Below are positions 26,241 through 35,608 of a DNA stretch of 64,000 nt, piece by piece. How positions within the stretch are numbered: the stretch's first letter is position 1; each line of letters begins with the position of its first letter. The translations under genes were made by a program, and so were the position numbers. Under the pieces are notes generated by a model. That model saw only the letters and a list, made by a program, of their open reading frames with translations. It searched no databases and was not told where the DNA came from. The stretch comes from an uncultured Colwellia sp. (GTDB lineage Bacteria; Pseudomonadota; Gammaproteobacteria; Enterobacterales; Alteromonadaceae), in assembly GCA_913062815.1 (NCBI GenBank), contig CAJXWZ010000008.1, positions 114,761-178,760 of the forward strand. Direction: 5' to 3'.

Positions 26241-27133
26241 TTTTGGCCATTGGGCGTTAACTTTACCCTTAATACCGCCAGTAGACAGCCAGAAAGCAAA
26301 CCTAATAAATGTGCGGTATTTGCCATATTAATAGGTAGTAAATCAGCAAAGCCTAACACAAGCCAAAACAACAAAAAGCCAACAAGGGGTTTAGATAATG
26401 TTAGCCCTTTTTCTGGCGCTAAATAGCCATACCACCAAGTAAAGCCGACCAAAGCATAAACGACCCCTGACAAACCGCCGAAATTAGCTCCTGACACAAA
26501 AAACTGCCCTAGATTTGAAAAAATAGCAGAAATTAATAACAAGTTAATTAACGTGCCTTTGCCTAGCACTTTCTCAATACTGCCACCGAGTTGCCACCAC
26601 CACATGGTATTAAAAACAATATGCAACCAAGAAAAGTGAAAAAAAGCTGGACCAAGAATACGCCAAGGTTCATTGAAAAAGTTATCTACCGATAGACGAG
26701 GATAAAATTGTAACGTATTGAAGAGCGACTGTGCCCAGCCTAAATTACTGGCTAGAAATACCAACCAACACAGCGCAAATACAATGAGCGTAATCCCCCC
26801 CGCATGGGCAAGAAAATTTTCTTTGAACATTGAAATTAACGTTGAATCGTCAGAGTTAACCGTTACTGTTGCTCCATGTTGCCATGCAGCTTGTTGATAC
26901 TTCTGTGCAAAAGGTTGCTCAATAAAGCGTTCAAATTCAAGTTTAGCCTCAGCTATTTTGTCTTGTTGACAAAAAACAGTATGACCTTGCTTAACGTTAT
27001 CTGAGGTTTCAGTAACAGCTTCGGTTACTACGCTAGCTTCAATACCCAAAGTTTGTAGATAATTTGCAAAGAGCAACGCCAAATTGTGTTGCTCTAACTG
27101 CACTAGTGGCTGCAAGTTATCTGGCTCAGTCAT
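26237..27133 (-). CDS. glpG: Rhomboid intramembrane serine protease GlpG
   Basis: A 298-residue membrane protein. An N-terminal cytoplasmic domain (about 1-100) precedes six hydrophobic helices. The catalytic Ser lies in GGLSGVVYAL and the His in NTAHLLGLLSG. WRILGPAFFHFSWLHIVFN holds the conserved HxxxN motif. It cleaves substrate transmembrane helices. Its ATG overlaps the glpE stop (TAATG), so it is coupled to glpE. There is no glpD or glpR nearby. Confidence 0.93.
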   Translation of the reverse strand: MTEPDNLQPLVQLEQHNLALLFANYLQTLGIEASVVTEAVTETSDNVKQGHTVFCQQDKIAEAKLEFERFIEQPFAQKYQQAAWQHGATVTVNSDDSTLISMFKENFLAHAGGITLIVFALCWLVFLASNLGWAQSLFNTLQFYPRLSVDNFFNEPWRILGPAFFHFSWLHIVFNTMWWWQLGGSIEKVLGKGTLINLLLISAIFSNLGQFFVSGANFGGLSGVVYALVGFTWWYGYLAPEKGLTLSKPLVGFLLFWLVLGFADLLPINMANTAHLLGLLSGCLLAVLRVKLTPNGQN

Positions 27134-27477
27134 TAACGAGCGACCTTATCCGGGTATTGTGACTGCCATTGAGTAAAGCCGCCATCAAGTGAATAAACTT
27201 TAGTAAAATCTTGGCTTACAAGATACTGTGCCGCTTGTTGACTAGAATGCCCGTGATAGCAACAAACTACCACAGGTGCATCAGGATCGGCTTCTCTTAA
27301 AAAGTCGGCTATATTTTCATTGGTTAAATGTACCGCGTCGGTAATACGACCACTAGCAAAAGCATTCGGATCACGGATATCAACTACCACATGACTATGA
27401 CTATCTAGTACTTTGGCTAATTCATCAACTTGCATATGAATAAAAGTCTGCTCATTAGCCGCTTCATTATTCGACAC
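27133..27477 (-). CDS. glpE: Thiosulfate sulfurtransferase (rhodanese) GlpE
   Basis: A 114-residue single-domain rhodanese. The active-site loop reads [15 protein letters not shown] with the catalytic Cys, and [19 protein letters not shown] is the first conserved motif. It transfers sulfane sulfur from thiosulfate to cyanide or thiols in vitro. The cell role is unclear. It starts 4 bp after tdh and is coupled to glpG, so it appears to be in a kbl-tdh-glpE-glpG unit. Confidence 0.9.
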   Translation of the reverse strand: MSNNEAANEQTFIHMQVDELAKVLDSHSHVVVDIRDPNAFASGRITDAVHLTNENIADFLREADPDAPVVVCCYHGHSSQQAAQYLVSQDFTKVYSLDGGFTQWQSQYPDKVAR

Positions 27478-27481
27478 TGTC

Positions 27482-28507
27482 TTACTCCCAATTTAAAATA
27501 ACTTTGCCTGACTGACCTGAACGCATGACATCAAAACCTTGTTGAAAGTCATTAACATTGTAATGATGAGTAATGATTGGCGTTAAATCTAAACCCGACT
27601 GAATCAAGCTTGCCATTTTATACCAAGTTTCAAACATTTCGCGACCATAAATGCCTTTAATGGTTAAACCTTTAAAAATAACTTGGCTCCAATCTATGGC
27701 CATGTCTTTACCTGGAATACCCAACATGGCAATTTTACCACCATTATTCATATTTTCTAACATGCCAGTAAAAGCCATAGGTACGCCAGACATTTCTAAA
27801 CCAACATCGAAACCCTCTGTCATTCCTAACTCTGTCATTACCTCTGATAAATTTTCTTTCGAAACATCAACAGCACGTGTTGCCCCCATCTTTCTGGCAA
27901 GGTCAAGACGATATTCATTGATATCAGTGATAACAACATGACGTGCGCCGACGTGTTTGGCCACTGCTGCAGCCATAATACCAATAGGCCCGGCACCGGT
28001 AATTAATACATCTTCGCCCACTAAATCAAAAGATAATGCGGTATGTACCGCGTTGCCAAAAGGATCAAATATTGCTGCTAAATCATCTGAGATTTCATCT
28101 GGTAATTTAAATGCATTGTATGCTGGAATAACTAAATATTCAGCAAAAGCACCGGCACGATCCACCCCAACACCCACGGTATTACGGCATAAATGCGTAC
28201 GTCCACCTCGACAATTACGACAATGCCCGCAAGTAATATGGCCTTCACCAGAAACTCTATCGCCTAAACTAAATCCCCTCACTTCTTGCCCTATGCCAAC
28301 AACTTCACCAGCATACTCATGACCGACAACCATAGGTACAGGGATAGTCTTTTGTGACCAATCATCCCAGTTATAAATATGGATATCGGTACCACAAATG
28401 GCGGTTTTTTTAATTTTGATTAACAGATCATTATGGCCCATTTCAGGCTTGTCAGTATCGGTTAACCAAATACCTTGTTCTGGCTTTAATTTTGATAATG
28501 ATTTCAT
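27482..28507 (-). CDS. tdh: L-threonine 3-dehydrogenase
   Basis: A 341-residue zinc alcohol dehydrogenase, exactly the length of E. coli Tdh. Catalytic-zinc residues lie in [15 protein letters not shown] and [12 protein letters not shown]. The structural-zinc lobe has [15 protein letters not shown]. Gly-rich [13 protein letters not shown] binds NAD. The ATG at 28507 is chosen because it matches the family start, and the residues encoded upstream do not. It oxidises threonine to 2-amino-3-ketobutyrate, which Kbl then splits to glycine and acetyl-CoA. It follows kbl by 43 bp. Confidence 0.96.
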   Translation of the reverse strand: MKSLSKLKPEQGIWLTDTDKPEMGHNDLLIKIKKTAICGTDIHIYNWDDWSQKTIPVPMVVGHEYAGEVVGIGQEVRGFSLGDRVSGEGHITCGHCRNCRGGRTHLCRNTVGVGVDRAGAFAEYLVIPAYNAFKLPDEISDDLAAIFDPFGNAVHTALSFDLVGEDVLITGAGPIGIMAAAVAKHVGARHVVITDINEYRLDLARKMGATRAVDVSKENLSEVMTELGMTEGFDVGLEMSGVPMAFTGMLENMNNGGKIAMLGIPGKDMAIDWSQVIFKGLTIKGIYGREMFETWYKMASLIQSGLDLTPIITHHYNVNDFQQGFDVMRSGQSGKVILNWE

Positions 28508-28550
28508 CTTACTTTCTCTTTTACAAAACTGGAAATTCAGCACTCGCTAA

Positions 28551-29744
28551 TTAAATTATAGCCATTTCTTTGCCAATACGGATGAAGGCTTCAATCGCTT
28601 GGTCAAGTTGCGCTTGTGTATGGGCAGCTGAAATTTGTGTACGAATACGCGCTTTCCCTTTAGGTACCACAGGGAAAGAGAAACCAATGACATATATGCC
28701 TTCGGCTAGTAATTTATTGGCCATATCGCTTGCTACTTTAGCGTCACCTAACATTACTGGTACTATGGCATGATCTGCGCCAGCACAAGTGAAACCTGCA
28801 GCTTCCATATTTTTACGAAAATAGGCAGTATTGTCTTTTAACGTTTTACGTAATTCACCACCTTGAGCAAGGAGCTTTAACACTTGCAACGAGGCATTCA
28901 CGATAGCCGGTGCTAGCGAATTAGAGAATAAATAGGGGCGAGAACGTTGACGTAACCATTCAATCACTTCTTTTTTGGCTGAAGTATAACCACCTGATGC
29001 GCCACCCATAGCTTTACCCAAGGTGCCAGTAATAATATCTACGCGTTCCATAACATTACAGTATTCATGACTACCTCGGCCTTGTTCACCAACAAAACCA
29101 ACGGCGTGAGAATCATCTACCATTACCATGGCATTATATTTATCGGCTAAATCACAAACACCTTTTAAGTTAGCAATAACACCATCCATTGAGAAAACGC
29201 CGTCGGTAGCGATTAATTTAAAACGAACACCGGCTTCATCAGCTTCAATTAAACATTGCTCTAGCGCGGCCATGTCATTGTTGGCATAACGAAAACGCTT
29301 TGCTTTACATAAACGCACACCATCAATAATAGAAGCATGGTTGAGCGCATCGCTAATTATGGCATCTTCAGGGCCTAATAAGGTTTCAAAAAGGCCTGCA
29401 TTAGCATCAAAACATGAAGAATATAAAATGGTATCTTCCATACCTAGAAACGTGCTAATGCCTTGCTCTAGTTCTTTATGAATATCTTGAGTGCCGCAAA
29501 TAAATCGTACCGATGCCATACCAAAACCATGCTCATCTAAACCTGATTTGGCAGCGGCTATTAGTTCGGGATGATTCGCTAAACCTAAATAATTGTTTGC
29601 ACAAAAGTTAATAACTTGTTCGCCGGTATTTACTGCAATCTCAGTTTGCTGTGCAGTAGTAATAACGCGCTCTGCTTTGTATAAACCTTCAGCTTTAACT
29701 TGTGTTATTTGTTCTTGGATATGACTAAAAAAATTTACTGACAT
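28551..29744 (-). CDS. kbl: 2-amino-3-ketobutyrate CoA ligase (glycine C-acetyltransferase)
   Basis: A 397-residue PLP enzyme of the alpha-oxoamine synthase family. [16 protein letters not shown] holds the PLP Lys, [15 protein letters not shown] the Asp-His pair, and [13 protein letters not shown] a substrate loop. Length equals E. coli Kbl. It makes glycine and acetyl-CoA from 2-amino-3-ketobutyrate. It is the first gene of the kbl-tdh pair, so threonine breakdown is one unit. Confidence 0.96.
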   Translation of the reverse strand: MSVNFFSHIQEQITQVKAEGLYKAERVITTAQQTEIAVNTGEQVINFCANNYLGLANHPELIAAAKSGLDEHGFGMASVRFICGTQDIHKELEQGISTFLGMEDTILYSSCFDANAGLFETLLGPEDAIISDALNHASIIDGVRLCKAKRFRYANNDMAALEQCLIEADEAGVRFKLIATDGVFSMDGVIANLKGVCDLADKYNAMVMVDDSHAVGFVGEQGRGSHEYCNVMERVDIITGTLGKAMGGASGGYTSAKKEVIEWLRQRSRPYLFSNSLAPAIVNASLQVLKLLAQGGELRKTLKDNTAYFRKNMEAAGFTCAGADHAIVPVMLGDAKVASDMANKLLAEGIYVIGFSFPVVPKGKARIRTQISAAHTQAQLDQAIEAFIRIGKEMAII

Positions 29745-29901
29745 AACGACCTCAATATTAATAGATTAATTCATAAATAATATAGTCGGCATTGTACGCT
29801 TTAAGTTTATAAATTACAGCCAATATCCGAACACTATTTCGATAAAAAGTAATTTTATGTTAGATTATTCTTACTAATGGATAAATTGTGTTTTTAATTC
29901 A

Positions 29902-30711
29902 TTACTTAAGATTTGATTTAAGCCATAGTGCAATATCATTACTTAAAAAATTCTTCGCTGAAATATGCTGTTGATTATAGCGACCGCCTTTAAATATTTG
30001 CATTTTAGACTTTTTAGCACCGTTCCAAATAAATAATTCTTGCGCTGTGTTATAGCTATCTTGATGATTTGATGACGTAATAAAATAGCTAGGAATATCA
30101 ATAAGATTTTTATATCGCTCTTTATCACTATAATTCATCTTTGGGGTGATCATCACCAACGCATTAAGGTGAATTTTCTCTGCTAACGCAACAGCATATG
30201 CACTACTACAGCCACTTGACACCACAGCTATTTCCTTATTCTTTCCTAATTTTTTAGCTAAATACTGATATGCCGCTAACAAATCCTCTGGCCAATTAGC
30301 GGTAATGAGTGCCATTTCACCTTGATAACTGACAATGTCAGAAGAATTTCTTTTTGCCAGTTCTTCTGAATAAGCAGGTGAGACACTCTCACCATAGCCA
30401 CGTAGATCCAATAACAAGGTATGTAACCCTTGTTCCACTAAACTATTAGCAACACTTATATAAGCACGCTTGCTCGTATTACAATCATGTAAAATGATTA
30501 CACCGCCAGAGCGTTTACCACCGGGATAATAATTAGCCGTTAATAAGAAATCATGATCTTGTCTTGCTTTAATTTTTACGGTATTGGTCGCGTCTTTTGC
30601 GGCTGCCTTTTCTTCATAACCATAACTGTTGGTCGATAAAAGCACCGCTACCCATAAAAATATTGGTGGCCAAAAGGCAATCTTAATTCGGTGTTGTCTT
30701 TGTATATGCAT
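29902..30711 (-). CDS. Exported or membrane-anchored alpha/beta hydrolase
   Basis: A 269-residue protein with one hydrophobic N-terminal helix (about 11-27 from the ATG at 30711) acting as signal or anchor. The alpha/beta-hydrolase core shows GGVIILHDCN, LLDLRGYGES, and a nucleophile elbow AVVSSGCSSAYAVALA. That elbow lacks the usual GxSxG (it reads G-C-S-S-A). A catalytic His may be in QQHISAKNF near the C-terminus. Substrate is unknown. It is transcribed leftward ahead of kbl by a 157-bp gap and is divergent from waaA. Confidence 0.72.
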   Translation of the reverse strand: MHIQRQHRIKIAFWPPIFLWVAVLLSTNSYGYEEKAAAKDATNTVKIKARQDHDFLLTANYYPGGKRSGGVIILHDCNTSKRAYISVANSLVEQGLHTLLLDLRGYGESVSPAYSEELAKRNSSDIVSYQGEMALITANWPEDLLAAYQYLAKKLGKNKEIAVVSSGCSSAYAVALAEKIHLNALVMITPKMNYSDKERYKNLIDIPSYFITSSNHQDSYNTAQELFIWNGAKKSKMQIFKGGRYNQQHISAKNFLSNDIALWLKSNLK

Positions 30712-30805
30712 CAAACTTTTGTCATTACTTGAGTATAGGTATTTAGTCAAACTTAGGTATAATCTACCATAAACTCGCTATAGAACACTTACTATAGAAC
30801 AATAT

Positions 30806-32098
30806 ATGTTTGCACTACTAATTTACCGTCTATTTTTATTACTGCTGTTACCTGTTTTATTATTAGCTTTATTGCTTCGCTCTATAAGTAACGCCCAATA
30901 TCGCCAACGTTTAAGTGAGCGTTTGGGTTTTTTTCCTAACGCTGAAGCTCAAAACAGTAAAGGTGGTATTGTGGTACATGCCGCTAGTGTAGGGGAAGTT
31001 ATTGCTATCACCCCTTTTGTTGAACAATTATTAAAACAATACAATGACTTACCTATTACCATTACTACGTTTACACCAACAGGTTCAACCCAAGTAAAAA
31101 AACAATTTGGCAAGCGCGTACAACATAGCTTACTACCTTTAGATATTCTTCCTTGTACCCAGTTATTTTTAACTCGTTTACAGCCCAAGCTCATGGTTTT
31201 TATGGAAACAGAAATATGGCCTAACTTAATAAACCAGTGCGCGAACAAGAACATTAAACTCTTGTTGATCAATGGTCGGTTATCAGCAAGCTCTATGAAA
31301 AGTTACCAAAGAATTAGCCCTCTAATCAAACCAGCACTAAACCGCTTTGATACAATTCTATGCCAGAGCCAAGATAATTTAGCCAATTTTCTTCAATTAG
31401 GCGCATCTAAAACTCAATGCCAGTTGTCAGGAAACCTCAAATTTGATATCAGCATTAATGCAAGTAACAAAGACAAGCAAGCTACATTAGCTGACCTTCT
31501 TCCGCCTAAGAGAACTATTTGGTTAGTTGCGAGCACTCATCAAGGTGACGAAGAAATTGCTTTAGCCGCATTTCAAAATATAAAGGCGATTTTTCCTCAA
31601 CTTTTACTCGTTATCGTACCTAGGCACCCCGAACGCTTTGCTGGCGTAGCAAAGCTATGTTCAAACCATGGCTACACTATCGCTAAGCGTAGTGATAATA
31701 CAAGAGTAACCGCTGAAGATATTTGGTTGCTTGATACCTTAGGTGAATTGATGGCTGCTTATGCTTTGGCAGATATTGTCACTATGGGAGGTAGCTTTAG
31801 CCAAATTGGCGGGCATAATCCACTGGAACCAGCACTATATCAAAAACCTATAATTGTTGGCTGCGATATGGGCAACTTTGCTGAAGTTTTATCCCAACTA
31901 AAACAAGCGCAAGGCATTGTACAGTTATCTTCTTCCTCACCAGAAGAACATAGTCAGCAATTAGCTACCGCAGTAATTGATTTATTAGAAGATAATGGAG
32001 CCGCTTCTTTGCTTGGCGCTAAAGCGCATCAAGTTGTATTAAATAATCAAGGCGCTAGTGCACGCACCTTAGCAGAAGTAAAGGAATTGCTAACATGA
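30806..32098 (+). CDS. waaA: 3-deoxy-D-manno-octulosonic acid (Kdo) transferase
   Basis: A 430-residue membrane-anchored glycosyltransferase of family GT30. One N-terminal helix (about 1-22) leads to a first Rossmann domain with HAASVGEVIAITP and ETEIWPNLI, and a second with VPRHPERF and GGSFSQIGGHNPLEPALY. It transfers Kdo from CMP-Kdo to lipid A precursor. The gene overlaps the Kdo kinase gene by 4 bp, which suggests that the inner core carries one phosphorylated Kdo, as in Vibrio and Haemophilus. Confidence 0.95.
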   Translation: MFALLIYRLFLLLLLPVLLLALLLRSISNAQYRQRLSERLGFFPNAEAQNSKGGIVVHAASVGEVIAITPFVEQLLKQYNDLPITITTFTPTGSTQVKKQFGKRVQHSLLPLDILPCTQLFLTRLQPKLMVFMETEIWPNLINQCANKNIKLLLINGRLSASSMKSYQRISPLIKPALNRFDTILCQSQDNLANFLQLGASKTQCQLSGNLKFDISINASNKDKQATLADLLPPKRTIWLVASTHQGDEEIALAAFQNIKAIFPQLLLVIVPRHPERFAGVAKLCSNHGYTIAKRSDNTRVTAEDIWLLDTLGELMAAYALADIVTMGGSFSQIGGHNPLEPALYQKPIIVGCDMGNFAEVLSQLKQAQGIVQLSSSSPEEHSQQLATAVIDLLEDNGAASLLGAKAHQVVLNNQGASARTLAEVKELLT

Positions 32099-32832
32099 GA
32101 AATAGCATGCAAATAAAGGTTTATGAGCAAGGCAATTGTTATTGTTTATATGACGAATTAGCAATTGCGCAATTCTCTCCTGACATGCTAAAGGCTCAAT
32201 ATTGGCAAAATACTAGTGCCGTTACGGGTTCTGCTCAAGGGCGAGGCACTACCTGGTTTGTTCAACATAATAATCACCACTGGGTGCTACGGCACTACTA
32301 CCGTGGTGGCTTAATAGGTAAATTAGTTAAGGATAGTTATTTATTTACTAACCTAAAAAACACTCGTGCAGCTCAAGAATTCGCTTTATTAGCTCATATG
32401 CAAACCCTGAACCTACCTGTGCCTAAACCTGTCGCTTATCGTATTGTGCGTCGTGGCTTTTTATACCGAGCAGATATCTTAAGCAGTCGTATTGAAAATG
32501 CCCAAGATTTAGTCGCTATATTATCTAAACAAGCCTTAACAACTGATATATGGAAAAAAATTGGCGTCACAATAAAGCAGTTTCACGACAATAATATTTA
32601 CCATCATGATCTTAATGCTCACAATATTTTAATTAATGAGCAGCAAGAAGTTTTTCTTATTGATTTTGACCGTGGTGAACTCAGAGAGGCTGATAGCTCT
32701 GGTTGGCAACAAAGTAATATAGCAAGGCTGCTACGTTCATTTACTAAAGAACTTAACAAGCTGAAAAATTTTAATTGGTCTGAAGAAAACTGGCAAATGC
32801 TATTAAAAGGCTATAAGCAAGTATCTAGCTAA
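32095..32832 (+). CDS. kdkA: 3-deoxy-D-manno-octulosonic acid kinase
   Basis: A 245-residue kinase-fold enzyme. GRGTTWFVQH and HWVLRHYYRGG fit the nucleotide lobe. The catalytic loop is YHHDLNAHNILI and the metal motif LIDFDRGE. KdkA phosphorylates position 4 of the single Kdo on lipid A. It is coupled to waaA by an ATGA overlap. The stop overlaps that of the convergent HDOD gene. Length matches the family (about 240). Confidence 0.93.
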   Translation: MRNSMQIKVYEQGNCYCLYDELAIAQFSPDMLKAQYWQNTSAVTGSAQGRGTTWFVQHNNHHWVLRHYYRGGLIGKLVKDSYLFTNLKNTRAAQEFALLAHMQTLNLPVPKPVAYRIVRRGFLYRADILSSRIENAQDLVAILSKQALTTDIWKKIGVTIKQFHDNNIYHHDLNAHNILINEQQEVFLIDFDRGELREADSSGWQQSNIARLLRSFTKELNKLKNFNWSEENWQMLLKGYKQVSS

Positions 32833-33983
32833 ACTGATACTTGTGCTATAACTTTATTGAGTTTTCTTATAAAAGACATATCATTAACAATCTCATTAAT
32901 TCTATCTAGGCCAGCTTGCTCAAGATTACTTTGCAGATAATAAAACTCGACTTTACCTAAAACTTCAAAGTTCAACGCTCCAAATTTAGATGCTTCATTT
33001 ACGTTCCCAAAAGCAACCAGATCAGCCAGGCGGCAAGACAGGTAACATAATATACTCCCCCTTACTTGCTCATGAGAGAGTTCTTGATCTGCAACACCAT
33101 TAACTAACGGTAATAGACTATTACTAATGCCGACTGCTATCGATTTAGGTAGCTGCCATTGTTGAGCTAAATTCATTCCAATAACAGCGGGGTTTGTATC
33201 CATGGTTTCTTGAAAAGTTTCTACCCGCTCAAATAAAAAACAATCTTCTCGATAAAGACTAGCTATCGATGATTGATAAGACAAAATAGCTAAATCGCCT
33301 AAGTAAGAGAGCAAACAATGCGTTGACAACTCTGCAGCATTGTCCTCATTTAACTCTTTTGCCAATAGCAAACAAAATGAGCTAGCTAGGTAACTTGCGG
33401 TCCAAAGCTGTTTAAAGGCCATATTTTGTGCTTTGTCTTCGAATGCTATATTACTCTGCACGGCCAATTGTATGGCTATATTTTTAACCTGAGTAATACC
33501 AAGATAAATAATAGCATGGTTGATGTTGGTGATAGGTTGGCGTAATGAAAATAAAGGGGAGTTTACCGCGTTCAAAATTTTTGCTGTCATTTCAGCATCG
33601 CTTTTAATCAAATCAAAAAGTTCATTCGGTTCGAACGACCCTTGAGCTAAGGGTAAGAGTAATGGATGAGGTTTTCGAAAAGATCGGCTAATTTCTGTCA
33701 TCATCTGCTGTTGTTTTGCACTAAACTTGCCTGAACCAATTAACTTTAAATCTAAAAACGCTAAAGGGAGCTTATATTCAGGTTTTGCTGTTTCAGGCTC
33801 ATCTAGACTTTGCAATGTCTTTGCTTGTGCAGATACCTTGGCATGATGAACTGATTTACGATGATTTTTATGCTGTGAAAAATTTATTTTATTTTTGGGC
33901 GTTACACTTGTCCGGTTTAAGCGCCATATAACAAAAGTTAAAAAAACCAAAATACTAATTGAAATAACAGTATCTATCGACAT
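32829..33983 (-). CDS. Membrane-anchored HDOD-domain protein
   Basis: A 384-residue protein. A short N-terminal transmembrane helix (about 3-20) is followed by a charged spacer and the HDOD domain (about 95-300), with LLPLAQGSFEPNELFDLIKS, AKILNAVNSPLFSLRQP and INHAIIYLGITQVKNIAIQ. HDOD proteins have a degenerate HD fold without metal residues and usually link to signalling, motility or DNA repair in gammaproteobacteria. A (TTTTTA)n run lies about 80 bp upstream of its start and could alter its promoter spacing. Confidence 0.85.
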   Translation of the reverse strand: MSIDTVISISILVFLTFVIWRLNRTSVTPKNKINFSQHKNHRKSVHHAKVSAQAKTLQSLDEPETAKPEYKLPLAFLDLKLIGSGKFSAKQQQMMTEISRSFRKPHPLLLPLAQGSFEPNELFDLIKSDAEMTAKILNAVNSPLFSLRQPITNINHAIIYLGITQVKNIAIQLAVQSNIAFEDKAQNMAFKQLWTASYLASSFCLLLAKELNEDNAAELSTHCLLSYLGDLAILSYQSSIASLYREDCFLFERVETFQETMDTNPAVIGMNLAQQWQLPKSIAVGISNSLLPLVNGVADQELSHEQVRGSILCYLSCRLADLVAFGNVNEASKFGALNFEVLGKVEFYYLQSNLEQAGLDRINEIVNDMSFIRKLNKVIAQVSV

Positions 33984-34060
33984 TACCGCCCCTTAACAAC
34001 TGGCTATTTAAATATTCTTGATGGATTTCATCCAACAAAGGACATCTAATCTAATAGCCA

Positions 34061-34119
34061 TTTTATTTTTATTTTTATTTTTATTTTTATTTTTATTTTT
34101 ATTTTTATTTTTATTTTTA
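34061..34119 (-). repeat. (TTTTTA)9 hexanucleotide microsatellite
   Basis: A 59-bp run of the hexamer TTTTTA (nine full copies plus a partial one) between the TetR gene (stop at 34136) and the HDOD gene (start at 33983). Read on the minus strand it is (TAAAAA)9. It is the only simple repeat of this kind I see in the window, and simple repeats of this length are prone to slippage. Confidence 0.95.
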
Positions 34120-34135
34120 AGACTTCGCGCTTATT

Positions 34136-34792
34136 TTATACCATTTCCAGCGCTTCTTGATAGCGTTGTTGATACATGTTTCTAGCTTTTATCAATTCAG
34201 GCATTGCTTCTTTGGTCGTGTAAGGCCGTAAAATAACCAAAATTTTCAATACGCCCTGATAGAAAACTGAATCATTAATTTCATTAACAATGTTTTGCGT
34301 TTGATAAAAACTTAACCAAAAAGTATTTATAATTCGTAAAATACTGACAATGTCTGCCAGTTCCTCATCGTTAAAATCAATAATTCCCGAGCTTCTTAAC
34401 GATAACAATAATTGACTTACCCTCTCAGCAATTGAGTGCTGTACCTCAACATACTTTTCTCTAAGACTTGGATTTTTATCTAATAGTACAGGTAGGTTAC
34501 TGTAAAAGAATCGGAACTTCATCATCATTTGAAAAACAGCATCCATATAAAGAATAATGGCATCGAGTGGCTGTATTTCATTGGTAACTTGAGGAAAAGT
34601 ATCTAACAGTAAGTTTCGCGCATATTCTTCATAAATAGACAGAATAATGTCTTCTTTATTGCGAAAGTGATAATACAAATTACCTGGGCTAATACCTAAG
34701 TATGCCGCAATATGATTAGTGGTAACATTTCGCTCTCCTTGCTCATTAAATAATGCAATGCTCGCCTGAATTATCTTATCGCGGGTTTTCAT
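34136..34792 (-). CDS. TetR/AcrR-family transcriptional regulator
   Basis: A 218-residue regulator. The N-terminal helix-turn-helix (about 1-50) reads TRDKIIQASIALFNEQG, then NHIAAYLGISPGNLYYHFRNKEDI. The remainder is the helical ligand/dimer domain. Ligand and targets are unknown. It lies between the HDOD gene and coaD and is divergent from coaD, with a 226-bp gap. Nothing nearby points to an efflux pump. Confidence 0.86.
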   Translation of the reverse strand: MKTRDKIIQASIALFNEQGERNVTTNHIAAYLGISPGNLYYHFRNKEDIILSIYEEYARNLLLDTFPQVTNEIQPLDAIILYMDAVFQMMMKFRFFYSNLPVLLDKNPSLREKYVEVQHSIAERVSQLLLSLRSSGIIDFNDEELADIVSILRIINTFWLSFYQTQNIVNEINDSVFYQGVLKILVILRPYTTKEAMPELIKARNMYQQRYQEALEMV

Positions 34793-34973
34793 AGAAGTTA
34801 CTTCTTTGTTTATGGTTTAGTTTAAGCTAATGTAAGCCTCAATAAGCGTTCTATCATACTATCAAAATTCAGTAAATTTAAAGTCTTTTTGAGTAAATAC
34901 TTTAACAAACATTATCACTATTTCTTCAATTTATCGTGTTTTCTACGTTTATACTTGTCAGAAACTCAGCTAA

Positions 34974-35501
<528 letters not shown>

Positions 35502-35608
35502 TTTTCCTACCAAAGCGTAGCGCCAATAATTAGAATTTATACTATCATTAGTCTTAGAGAGCCTAATTAATTTAAGCTAAAATAATCACTAGCCTATTGA
35601 TAGTATCG

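Noticed and set aside
34061..34119. CRISPR-like or origin-like AT repeat
   Set aside because: A pure hexamer repeat with no spacers, DnaA boxes or iterons beside it.
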